The notes below the pieces were generated by a model. It worked only from the letters and a program-made list of their open reading frames with translations. It was not told the origin of the DNA and made no database searches. DNA of 6,830 bases from Magnetovibrio sp. GTDB lineage: Bacteria > Pseudomonadota > Alphaproteobacteria > Rhodospirillales > Magnetovibrionaceae. Both the position numbers and the translations under genes were made by a program. Shown here in pieces: positions 1 to 5,869 of this stretch. The stretch lies in assembly GCA_016763255.1 (NCBI GenBank), contig JAESUA010000420.1:1-6830 (forward strand). Reading direction: 5' to 3'. The stretch's first letter is position 1. Each line of letters begins with the position of its first letter.

Positions 1-1512
1 AAACAGCGCATTGAGCCAATCAGCGGCCCCCGCGCCTTTGACGCGATACTTGGCAAAATTCGAGATGTCGATAATTCCGGCGCGTTCCCGCAGCATCTTG
101 CATTCTTCGCCCACCGGCGCCCACCAGTTTTGGCGGCCAAACCCGTTGGTATCCACGGTTCCGGGGGTATCAGAATACCAAAGCGGATGTTCCCAGCCGT
201 AATTCAGCCCAAACACCGCGCCCATCTGTTTTTGCATCTCATAAATTGGCCGGGTGCGCACTGGCCGCCCTGCCGCGCGTTCCTCATTGGGGAAATGAAT
301 GCTAAAGCGATGCTGGTATTGGTCGCGCACTTTGGCTTTGGTAAACTCTTTCCCCGCCCATGTGCCAAATCGCGCCAAATCCCACGCGAACATATCATAA
401 TCGCTCTCGCCGTTGATAATCCACTGCGCCGACATCAGCCCCATGCCCCCCGACTGCGAGAACCCCGGAATAATCCCGTTACAACAGAAATAATTCGACA
501 ATTCCGGCACTGGCCCAAACAGCACATTCGCATCCGGCGACCAGATCATCGGCCCGTTGATCACCCGTTTGATACCGGCCTCGCCAACCACGGCAACCCG
601 CTCAATCGCGCGCATCATATTGTCTTCGATCCGCTCCAGATCATCGGGGAAAAGTTCATGACCAAAGCCGGGCGGGGTGCCATCTTCGGCCCAGAACTTC
701 ATATTCTTTTCATAGGCACCCACCAACAGGCCCTGCCCCTCTTGACGCAGATAATATTCGCCATCGCGGTCGGCAATCGACGGCAACCGCCGGTCCATCG
801 CTGCAATCTCGGCAATGGTTTCGGTGACAAAGTATTGATGTTCAGTGGGTTGCAGCGGTAACTTAATCCCCGCCATCGCCGCTACTTCTCGACCCCAAAG
901 CCCGGCAGCGTTGATCACCCATTGGGTGTGAATATTGCCCTTGTCGGTCTCGACAATCCAACTGCCGTCCGGCTGTTGAATGGTTGAAGTAACCGGCGTA
1001 AACCGATGAATTTCTGCGCCTTTCTGGCGCGCACCAGCGGCATAGGCTTGGGTTACCCCGCTGGGATCGACATTGCCGCCATCAGGCTCATACATGATGC
1101 AGCGAATACCGTCGAAATCGGCCAGCGGATGCAGACGTTCGGCCTCATCCCGGCTGACCTCATGAAAATTCATGCCATACAGCCGCGCCTTGGCCTCTTG
1201 CAGGCGCAACTGATGCTCGCGCGCTTGCGATTGGGCCAGATAAAGCGACCCTGCCTGAAACACCCCGCAACTTTGGCCGGTTTCTGCCTCAAGATCATTA
1301 TACAGCTTCATGGTGTAATGCTGGATGCGCGATATATTGGTGCTGTCATGCAGCCCGTGAATATTCGCCGCCGCGTGCCAGGTTGACCCTGATGTCAGCT
1401 CGTCCCGCTCTAACAAAACCACATCCGACCAGCCCAACTTGGTCAGATGATACAAGATCGAACAACCGATCAATCCGCCGCCAATAACAACGGCCTGTGC
1501 GTGGGTTTTCAT
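1..1512 (-). CDS. Dimethylglycine/sarcosine dehydrogenase-like FAD-GcvT protein, C-terminus beyond the window
   Basis: Read on the minus strand from ATG at 1512, 504 codons run to base 1 without a stop. Seen: an FAD-binding Rossmann start (VVIGGGLIG, residues 8-16, with the acidic E35 ending the second strand), then SGSTWHAA, whose H46 aligns with the histidine that carries covalent FAD in dimethylglycine and sarcosine dehydrogenases. NAAGLWGREV (201-210) and GFSQSGGMGL (350-359) are typical of the DAO fold (PF01266). The FAO_M linker domain (PF16350) spans about 385-440, and the GcvT folate domain (PF01571) begins near 465 with IIDISNFAKY. Related proteins have about 800-850 residues, so roughly 300 are missing off the left edge. 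Family role: oxidative demethylation of an N-methylated glycine in the cytoplasm, with electrons to ETF and the methyl carbon to tetrahydrofolate. The exact substrate cannot be read from the sequence. It is collinear with the 802-residue gene starting at 2347, with almost no gaps over the first 440 residues. Confidence 0.93.
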   Translation of the reverse strand, partial: MKTHAQAVVIGGGLIGCSILYHLTKLGWSDVVLLERDELTSGSTWHAAANIHGLHDSTNISRIQHYTMKLYNDLEAETGQSCGVFQAGSLYLAQSQAREHQLRLQEAKARLYGMNFHEVSRDEAERLHPLADFDGIRCIMYEPDGGNVDPSGVTQAYAAGARQKGAEIHRFTPVTSTIQQPDGSWIVETDKGNIHTQWVINAAGLWGREVAAMAGIKLPLQPTEHQYFVTETIAEIAAMDRRLPSIADRDGEYYLRQEGQGLLVGAYEKNMKFWAEDGTPPGFGHELFPDDLERIEDNMMRAIERVAVVGEAGIKRVINGPMIWSPDANVLFGPVPELSNYFCCNGIIPGFSQSGGMGLMSAQWIINGESDYDMFAWDLARFGTWAGKEFTKAKVRDQYQHRFSIHFPNEERAAGRPVRTRPIYEMQKQMGAVFGLNYGWEHPLWYSDTPGTVDTNGFGRQNWWAPVGEECKMLRERAGIIDISNFAKYRVKGAGAADWLNALF

Positions 1513-1521
1513 GATGGGATA

Positions 1522-1525
1522 TCCT
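1522..1525 (-). promoter_or_regulatory. Probable ribosome binding site of the left dehydrogenase
   Basis: On the minus strand AGGA lies 9 bases upstream of the ATG at 1512-1510. This supports that start, which also places the Rossmann glycines at residue 11, as in the paralogue. The rest of the 103-base gap up to the methyltransferase remnant (1526-1615) shows no promoter I can call and no terminator. Confidence 0.5.
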
Positions 1526-1615
1526 GTATTTGCGTCGGTTTCGCCCAACTTGCCCAAGCAACCCCCACCAAGAATGCCCGAATCCGACATCAAACGTCGC
1601 ATTTCGCCCGTTATT

Positions 1616-2140
1616 TCAAGGCGCTTGTGTCGTAACGGAAACAAGCCCGTCAATCCACGTCGTCGCACAGACAGCGCCAACCAAACCGGCCATTTCGGCG
1701 TCCCGCATCACGGCGTCGGGATTGCAATTGGGCCGCACGCTTGCCCACAGCCGCAAAGCCGCCCCGCTCATCACTGTCAAGCTGCTTGCCAGCCGCTCGA
1801 CCTGGTCAAGCGTGAAATCAGGCGAGGGGAACAAAACCGACGCCACACACCCGGGGCGCAACACCCTGGCCATCGAAGCAAACAGCGCCACCCGGTCCGG
1901 CACCAGATTAACCAAAGAGGCGGACAGGACCACGTCGAATTCCCCGTCGTCAAACGGAAACTCCACGGCATCCGCGACAAGAAACTTGGCCTTCCCAGTA
2001 CGTTACGCTCGTTTGATCATCTTGGGCGCACGATCAACCCCGGTCATCTGCCAGCCTTTCAACGCCATGTCCTGCGTCAACCCACCGGGACCGCAGCCAA
2101 GATCGAGCACCCTGGTGCGCGCGCCTTGCGGTAAGGCAAA
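1616..2140 (-). pseudogene. Class I SAM-dependent methyltransferase remnant: no start, internal stop
   Basis: The minus strand encodes a recognisable class I methyltransferase (Methyltransf_11 type). Seen in order: VLDLGCGPGG (SAM-binding motif I), GVDRAPKM with the acidic residue that normally holds the ribose, ADAVEFPFDDGEFDVV (motif II region), then VLRPGCVASVLFPSPDF (motif III region). It ends at TGA 1618-1616. Two lesions show it is dead. A TAA at 2005-2003 interrupts the frame, with good homology in the same frame on both sides, so it is a nonsense substitution and not a frameshift. There is also no ATG, GTG or TTG in frame between motif I and the upstream TGA at 2194-2192. Homology fades near 2140, where the opposite strand becomes the HxlR remnant. 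The 116-codon stretch downstream of the stop, opening with GTG at 1966, lacks motif I and should not bind SAM. The substrate is unknown. The gene ended 103 bases before the left dehydrogenase in the same direction and was probably co-transcribed with it. Confidence 0.82.
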
Positions 2141-2275
2141 GGGCTGGTAACCCGCAAAGTCTATGCCACTGTGCCGCCAAAAACCGAGTATTCATTAACA
2201 CCCTTGGGGCGAGAAATGGAACGCGTCATCCGTGCCATGGCGGAATTTGGTATGAAACTGGCTGAAACGGCATAA
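2135..2275 (+). pseudogene. C-terminal remnant of an HxlR-family transcriptional regulator
   Basis: Between a TAA at 2132-2134 and a TAA at 2273-2275 the plus strand encodes 46 residues. They contain GLVTRKVY, ATVPPKTEYSLTPLG and EMERVIRAMAEFG. This matches the end of the HxlR winged-helix domain, whose consensus runs roughly GLVxRxVYxxVPPxVEYxLTPLG followed by a last helix ending in W/F-G. HxlR proteins have about 100-130 residues and act as dimers, so the first two thirds, including the recognition helix, are missing. No start codon or ribosome binding site fits the fragment. It lies head to head with the methyltransferase remnant and 71 bases upstream of the 802-residue dehydrogenase in the same direction. 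An intact copy would have been placed to control either gene. The family match is from motif recognition, without a search. Confidence 0.8.
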
Positions 2276-2334
2276 TCGGTCGTTTTTCGACTTGCCGTCA
2301 CGTCGAACGCCCCGCACCATCGGTGTAAATACCT

Positions 2335-2341
2335 AAGGGGG
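2335..2341 (+). promoter_or_regulatory. Ribosome binding site of the 802-residue dehydrogenase
   Basis: AAGGGGG sits 5 bases before the ATG at 2347 and fixes the start. The remaining gap (2276-2334) contains a GTCG-TTTTT-CGAC inverted repeat at 2279-2291, too short to call a terminator, and TGTAAATAC at 2324-2332, which resembles a -10 region but has no clear -35 partner. Confidence 0.65.
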
Positions 2342-2346
2342 CACCG

Positions 2347-4755
2347 ATGCAAACCACCACCAGAGTAGCCGTGATCGGCGGCGGCGTTGTCGGCGTTTCC
2401 GTCCTGTACCATCTCACCAAATTGGGCTGGTCGGATGTGATGCTGATTGAACGCTCTGAACTGACCTCAGGATCGACCTGGCACGCAGCGGGCGGCTTTC
2501 ACACCCTTAACGGCGACACCAACATGGCCGCCCTTCAGGGCTATACCATTCGCCTTTACAAGGAGTTAGAGGAAATTACCGGGCTTTCCTGCGGGCTGCA
2601 TCATGTGGGCGGCGTCACCTTGGCAGACAATCAGGACCGGTTCGACATGCTGTTGGCAGAGCGGGCCAAACACCGGTTCATGGGGTTGGACACGCGCATT
2701 GCCACCCCGGAGGAAATTCGCGATATTGCCCCGGTTACCAATACCGACGGCATCATCGGTGCCCTTTATGATCCACTTGACGGCCATCTTGATCCCTCGG
2801 GCACCACCCACGCCTATGCCAAGGCGGCGCGCATGGGGGGCGCAACGATCGAGACCCATTGCATGGTTCACGAGACCAATCAACGCGCCGATGGGACATG
2901 GGACGTTGTGACCGACAAAGGCACCATTCACGCCGAACATGTGGTGAACGCCGGTGGTCTTTGGGCGCGTGAAGTTGGCGCCATGGCTGGCGTCTATCTG
3001 CCGCTGTTGCCGATGGAACACCAATATATCATCACCGACGATGTGCCTGAAATTACGGAACGATCCCAAGAGCACCCCCACGTCATGGACCCGGCTGGTG
3101 AAAGTTACCTGCGCCAAGAAGGTCGCGGTCTTTGCATCGGCTTTTACGAACAATCCTGCCGCCCCTGGGCGGTCGATGGCACATCCTGGGAATTTGGCCA
3201 GGACCTTTTGCCAAATGACTTTGACAAGATTTCGCAAAGCATTGAATTTGCATACAAACGTTTTCCCGCCCTTGAACGCGCCGGGGTGAAATCGGTGATC
3301 CATGGGCCGTTTACCTTTGCCCCCGACGGCAACCCTTTGGTTGGACCGGTCACGGGTTTACGCAACTATTGGTCCGCCTGCGGTGTCATGGCTGGATTTT
3401 CCCAAGGCGGCGGCGTCGGGTTGATGCTGGCGCAATGGATGATCGAAGGCGAGACCGAGCGTGACGTAACAGCGATGGACGTCGCCCGCTTTGGTAACTG
3501 GATCAGCCCTGGCTATACCGTGCCGAAAGTGATCGAAAACTACCAAAAACGCTTTTCCGTGGCTTATCCAAACGAAGAACTGCCCGCCGCAAGGCCCAAC
3601 CGGACCACGCCGATGTACGATATCTTCACTGATATGGGGGCTGTGTGGGGCCAGCAATATGGGTTGGAAGTTGTCAACTATTTCGCCCAAGGCACTGAAC
3701 CCACATACGAAACGCCGTCCTTTCGCCGCTCGGACGCCTTTGATGCCACCGCCCGCGAAGTGCGCGGCGTGCGTGAAAATGTCGGCATCAACGAGGTGCA
3801 TAATTTCGGCAAATTCGCAGTCACCGGCCAGCGAGCCCGCGCTTGGCTGGATCGTATCATGGCCGGGCGCATTCCCAAACCCGGACGATTGAGCCTGACA
3901 CCAATGTTGTCGCCCAAGGGTCGTCTGCTGGGCGATTTCACCGTGTCCTGCCTCGATGATAACCGCTTTCAACTGATCGCGTCATACGGCGCGCAAAATG
4001 TTCACTTACGCTGGTTCCAACAACATCAAGAAGACGGAGTAAGCGTTGAGAATATAAGCGATAAACGCACCGGATTCCAGATATCCGGCCCACGCGCGCG
4101 CAACGTTCTGACCGCCTGCACCCGTGCCGATATCACCGATATGAAGTTTATGGACATCCGCGAAACCACCGTAGGCATGAACGATTGCCTGATCCAACGG
4201 GTCAGCTATACTGGCGATCTCGGTTTTGAAATCTACTGCGACCCAATGGCGCAACGCCAACTTTGGAACACGCTCTGGCAAGCCGGGCAGAGACACAAAA
4301 TGGTGCCCTTTGGCATGCGCGCCATGATGTCGCTGCGGTTGGACAAGTTCTTTGGCAGTTGGCTATCTGAATACTCACCTGACTACACAGCCGCCGAAAC
4401 CGGCATGGACCGCTTTATCTGTTTCTCCAAGGCTGCTGATTTCATTGGCAAAAAATTCGCCCTGGCCGAACGCCAATCAGGCCCAAAGCGTCGCCTGACC
4501 GCCTTTGAAGTCGATGCCACCGATGCCGATGTCCACGGCTACGAACCAATATGGCTCGACGGCAAGGTGCAAGGTTTCTGCACCTCCGGCGGCTATTCGC
4601 ATCACGCCCAGAAATCCATCGCCCTTGGCTTCCTGCCAACCAACAGGATCACCCAAGGCCTCAACGTTGAAATAGAAATCCTCGGCCAGATGCACCCCGC
4701 CGCCTTGATCACCACCCCTTTGTTCGACGCCAATAACCAACGCATGCGCGGATAA
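2347..4755 (+). CDS. Dimethylglycine/sarcosine dehydrogenase-like FAD-GcvT protein, complete
   Basis: An 802-residue cytoplasmic flavoprotein, full length for the family. Domains in order: FAD-binding DAO (about 6-370) with VAVIGGGVVG at 7-16, E35, SGSTWHAAG with the probable FAD-linked H46, NAGGLWAREV at 201-210 and GFSQGGGVGL at 350-359; FAO_M (about 373-428); GcvT folate-binding domain (about 430-690); GcvT C-terminal barrel (about 710-795). D530 in LLGDFTV occupies the place of the catalytic aspartate of glycine-cleavage T protein, and VSYTGDLGFEIY (619-630) is the conserved T-protein signature. Family role: oxidise an N-methyl amine such as dimethylglycine or sarcosine, donate electrons to ETF and load the one-carbon unit on tetrahydrofolate. 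Its GcvT entry motif reads INEVHNFGKF (480-489), where the left paralogue has IIDISNFAKY, so the substrates may differ. It could be any of several roseobacter GcvT-family oxidoreductases; the family is certain, the substrate is not. No terminator is visible after it. Confidence 0.95.
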   Translation: MQTTTRVAVIGGGVVGVSVLYHLTKLGWSDVMLIERSELTSGSTWHAAGGFHTLNGDTNMAALQGYTIRLYKELEEITGLSCGLHHVGGVTLADNQDRFDMLLAERAKHRFMGLDTRIATPEEIRDIAPVTNTDGIIGALYDPLDGHLDPSGTTHAYAKAARMGGATIETHCMVHETNQRADGTWDVVTDKGTIHAEHVVNAGGLWAREVGAMAGVYLPLLPMEHQYIITDDVPEITERSQEHPHVMDPAGESYLRQEGRGLCIGFYEQSCRPWAVDGTSWEFGQDLLPNDFDKISQSIEFAYKRFPALERAGVKSVIHGPFTFAPDGNPLVGPVTGLRNYWSACGVMAGFSQGGGVGLMLAQWMIEGETERDVTAMDVARFGNWISPGYTVPKVIENYQKRFSVAYPNEELPAARPNRTTPMYDIFTDMGAVWGQQYGLEVVNYFAQGTEPTYETPSFRRSDAFDATAREVRGVRENVGINEVHNFGKFAVTGQRARAWLDRIMAGRIPKPGRLSLTPMLSPKGRLLGDFTVSCLDDNRFQLIASYGAQNVHLRWFQQHQEDGVSVENISDKRTGFQISGPRARNVLTACTRADITDMKFMDIRETTVGMNDCLIQRVSYTGDLGFEIYCDPMAQRQLWNTLWQAGQRHKMVPFGMRAMMSLRLDKFFGSWLSEYSPDYTAAETGMDRFICFSKAADFIGKKFALAERQSGPKRRLTAFEVDATDADVHGYEPIWLDGKVQGFCTSGGYSHHAQKSIALGFLPTNRITQGLNVEIEILGQMHPAALITTPLFDANNQRMRG

Positions 4756-4994
4756 ACCTGCCTTCCCCCATCTTTGGTCCTTAAATATCCGGCCTTATGT
4801 ATCAAACGCACCAAGCGGGTGTGAGCGATGATTAAGACGCTTCTGCTCTTGATAATACTGACGCCGCTATCCGATCAGGCGAGCGTTGGCATGCTCAAGA
4901 ATGGTGTTGCCCCAAGGGCCGATGCCGTCCCATCCCTCCGATTCCCCGATCTCGAGCATTCTAACATCGTATCCAATATCCGCCATGCCAAGGC
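4756..4994 (+). other. Gap with a signal-peptide-like start out of frame with the VPLPA-CTERM gene
   Basis: After the dehydrogenase stop comes TTAAATATCC (4781-4790), an A+T-rich stretch without a clear -35 partner. At 4828 an ATG opens MIKTLLLLIILTPLSDQAS, which has the basic start and hydrophobic core of a Sec signal peptide but a poor cleavage site. That frame stays open to 5223. From about 4890 on it has no visible family features, and from about 5025 it only shadows the VPLPA-CTERM gene, whose own frame is different and is closed upstream by TAA 4962-4964. A plausible reading is that 4828-4885 is the original signal peptide, cut off from its mature domain by a frameshift or by insertion of about 130 bases. 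It could equally be chance. No good Shine-Dalgarno precedes 4828. Confidence 0.4.
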
Positions 4995-5037
4995 TTGGGC
5001 CAAGTCCCGTGCCGAGGGTGGCACGCCAGCACTGCAA
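4867..5037 (-). other. Short minus-strand coding-like scrap with a dinucleotide-binding-like motif
   Basis: A 56-codon open frame runs from TTG at 5037-5035, directly after a TAG, to TAG at 4869-4867. Seen: ATLGTGLGPSLG, then MADIGYDVRMLEIG, which resembles the glycine loop and acidic second-strand end of an FAD/NAD Rossmann fold. The spacing is about three residues shorter than usual and the third glycine is replaced by proline. The rest (GWDGIGPWGNTILEHANARL) looks like ordinary protein, but I do not recognise a family. It has no convincing start or ribosome binding site and is too short to be a working enzyme, so it would be a gene fragment or a chance frame. It falls just where the VPLPA-CTERM gene lost continuity with its presumed signal peptide. 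Confidence 0.3.
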
Positions 5038-5567
5038 CTATTAGTCTGTCCAGCTTTCTGCAGGTTACTGACGTTGCAAATAGCGGGTCGTCAACTTCAA
5101 CTGTGGAATCAGTTATTTACTCGCTTGGCACGGCTGGTGATGGCATCGCAACATGGGACACATCAACTGGCGGCGGTGTTGCTTCGGACTTTCTGTCTGA
5201 TCCACGATACTTCCAAACCGTAACCTGGAGCGGGCTTGGCATTGCGACTGGTGCCAGCACAGTTTTTGGCTCTCTGGACATCGACCTTATCGTAACATTG
5301 GCCCCGTTATCTGTAACTGGCGCCACTATTGACACTGACGGTAGTTCACTGGTCAACGCATTTGTCACCGTAAATTGGGCCGACGGATCTAGTGGCACTG
5401 CCAGCCTGTTCCAAAGCGCCTGGACCACCGACCAGGAGCTGGTGATCACTTCCAGCGTGGCAGTCGTACCGCTTCCGGCTTCCCTTCCAATTCTGCTGGG
5501 CGGCCTACTCATGATAGGTGGCATTGTACGCCGTCGAAAGTATATTTGCGTAAATCGAGTTTGCTAA
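4995..5567 (+). CDS. VPLPA-CTERM sorting-tail surface protein with disrupted N-terminus
   Basis: The C-terminus has the three-part exosortase signal: VPLPA (residues 158-162 of the 190-codon frame), a hydrophobic span to about 178, and RRRK at 179-182, followed by eight extra residues. VPLPA-CTERM is the roseobacter variant of PEP-CTERM. Such proteins are exported by Sec, then cut and anchored or released by a dedicated exosortase, which is usually encoded elsewhere. The passenger (from about residue 14, TATISLSSFLQVTDVANSG) is rich in Ser, Thr, Gly and beta-prone residues, with repeated phrases such as SLGTAGDGIATWD, typical of secreted surface proteins of unknown role. The only available start is TTG at 4995, with no well-spaced ribosome binding site and no signal peptide behind it, and the frame is closed upstream at 4962-4964. 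As written the protein would not be exported, so the gene is probably a 5'-damaged pseudogene or carries a sequence error. The tail is confidently recognised; the start is not. Confidence 0.7.
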   Translation: MGQVPCRGWHASTATISLSSFLQVTDVANSGSSTSTVESVIYSLGTAGDGIATWDTSTGGGVASDFLSDPRYFQTVTWSGLGIATGASTVFGSLDIDLIVTLAPLSVTGATIDTDGSSLVNAFVTVNWADGSSGTASLFQSAWTTDQELVITSSVAVVPLPASLPILLGGLLMIGGIVRRRKYICVNRVC

Positions 5568-5596
5568 AACCCGTGTTCTCTGCAACGCGGGTTTTT
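5566..5596 (+). terminator. Rho-independent terminator of the VPLPA-CTERM gene, possibly bidirectional
   Basis: A 12-bp stem pairs AAAACCCGTGTT (5566-5577) with AACGCGGGTTTT (5584-5595), with one G-T wobble and a CTCTGC loop. It is followed by TTCTATTT. It overlaps the stop codon of the VPLPA-CTERM gene. The left arm starts with four A's, so the minus-strand transcript would also end in a short U run and could terminate anything read leftward from the 5650-5775 ORF. Confidence 0.88.
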
Positions 5597-5649
5597 CTAT
5601 TTGACCGGTTGGGCGTTAAACCGAATGCATCATTACCAAGCTATGCACA

Positions 5650-5775
5650 CTAAATATTGTGGCCAATCCCTCCCCGCAACATATTGATATCGGCGGATTT
5701 CTGCCACTCTTGCTGCATTTCCGCTGCATTTTCGCGCACCTTGCCCAAAGTCCGGCCAACAGGGTTGCCCAAAAC
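5650..5775 (-). pseudogene. Short coding-like minus-strand frame, possible C-terminal gene relic
   Basis: Between TAG at 5778-5776 and TAG at 5652-5650 the minus strand encodes 41 residues: VLGNPVGRTLGKVRENAAE, then MQQEWQKSADINMLRGG and IGHNI. The composition (charged, amphipathic helix, typical alphaproteobacterial codons) looks like real protein. The only start is TTG at 5772 with no usable ribosome binding site, and the same frame upstream is broken by TAG and TAA. A neighbouring frame just upstream encodes a hydrophobic stretch (WGLIIAAIGFG), so a frameshifted small membrane-anchored protein is one reading. I do not recognise the family. It converges on the terminator at 5566-5596. It could also be a functional small ORF or a chance frame. 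Confidence 0.3.
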
Positions 5776-5857
5776 CTATAGCAGCGATAATTAGCCCCCA
5801 AGGTGCCGGGGAACCGCCGAGAAATTGACGGGCCGAGCGCCGATATTGGGATGGGAC

Positions 5858-5864
5858 AAGGAAA
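5858..5864 (+). promoter_or_regulatory. Ribosome binding site deciding the GTG start of the M23 peptidase
   Basis: AAGGAAA ends 5 bases before GTG at 5870. This supports GTG over the later in-frame ATG, which lies within the membrane segment. Confidence 0.6.
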
Positions 5865-5869
5865 GACGC

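Larger units (their letters stand above)
5597..5869. other. Intergenic region between the terminator and the M23 peptidase gene
   Basis: About 270 bases, visibly richer in A+T than the flanking genes, with no full gene. It holds the short minus-strand ORF annotated separately. A possible but weak promoter for the peptidase gene is TTGCCC (5765-5770), a 15-base spacer and GATAAT (5786-5791); the spacer is shorter than the ideal 17. No repeats or RNA genes were seen. Confidence 0.4.

Noticed and set aside
130..861. 243-codon plus-strand open frame
   Set aside because: It is antisense to the left dehydrogenase, has the His/Pro/Arg-rich composition of a shadow frame and shows no domain. The minus strand carries clear FAD and GcvT motifs through the whole interval.
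1616..1966. Intact 116-residue methyltransferase starting at GTG 1966
   Set aside because: It would lack SAM motif I, which is present upstream in the same frame beyond a stop codon, so it is the 3' part of a broken gene.
1511..2150. Two overlapping plus-strand frames of about 206 codons across the methyltransferase remnant
   Set aside because: Both are antisense shadows. Their length comes from the high G+C content, and they have no recognisable motifs, while the minus strand has ordered SAM-binding motifs.
2279..2291. GTCG-TTTTT-CGAC hairpin after the HxlR stop
   Set aside because: A four-base stem without a trailing T run is expected by chance.
2161..2412. 83-codon minus-strand frame
   Set aside because: It overlaps the start of the 802-residue dehydrogenase and is antisense to the HxlR remnant; no family features.
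2566..3303. 245-codon minus-strand frame inside the 802-residue dehydrogenase
   Set aside because: Antisense shadow of a well-conserved FAD domain.
4881..5026. Imperfect direct repeat (GAGCGTTGGCATGC at 4881, GAGGGTGGCACGC at 5014) flanking the break in the VPLPA-CTERM gene, a possible target duplication
   Set aside because: The copies differ at several positions and in length, and removing one repeat unit plus the interval does not bring the signal-peptide frame into register with the passenger.
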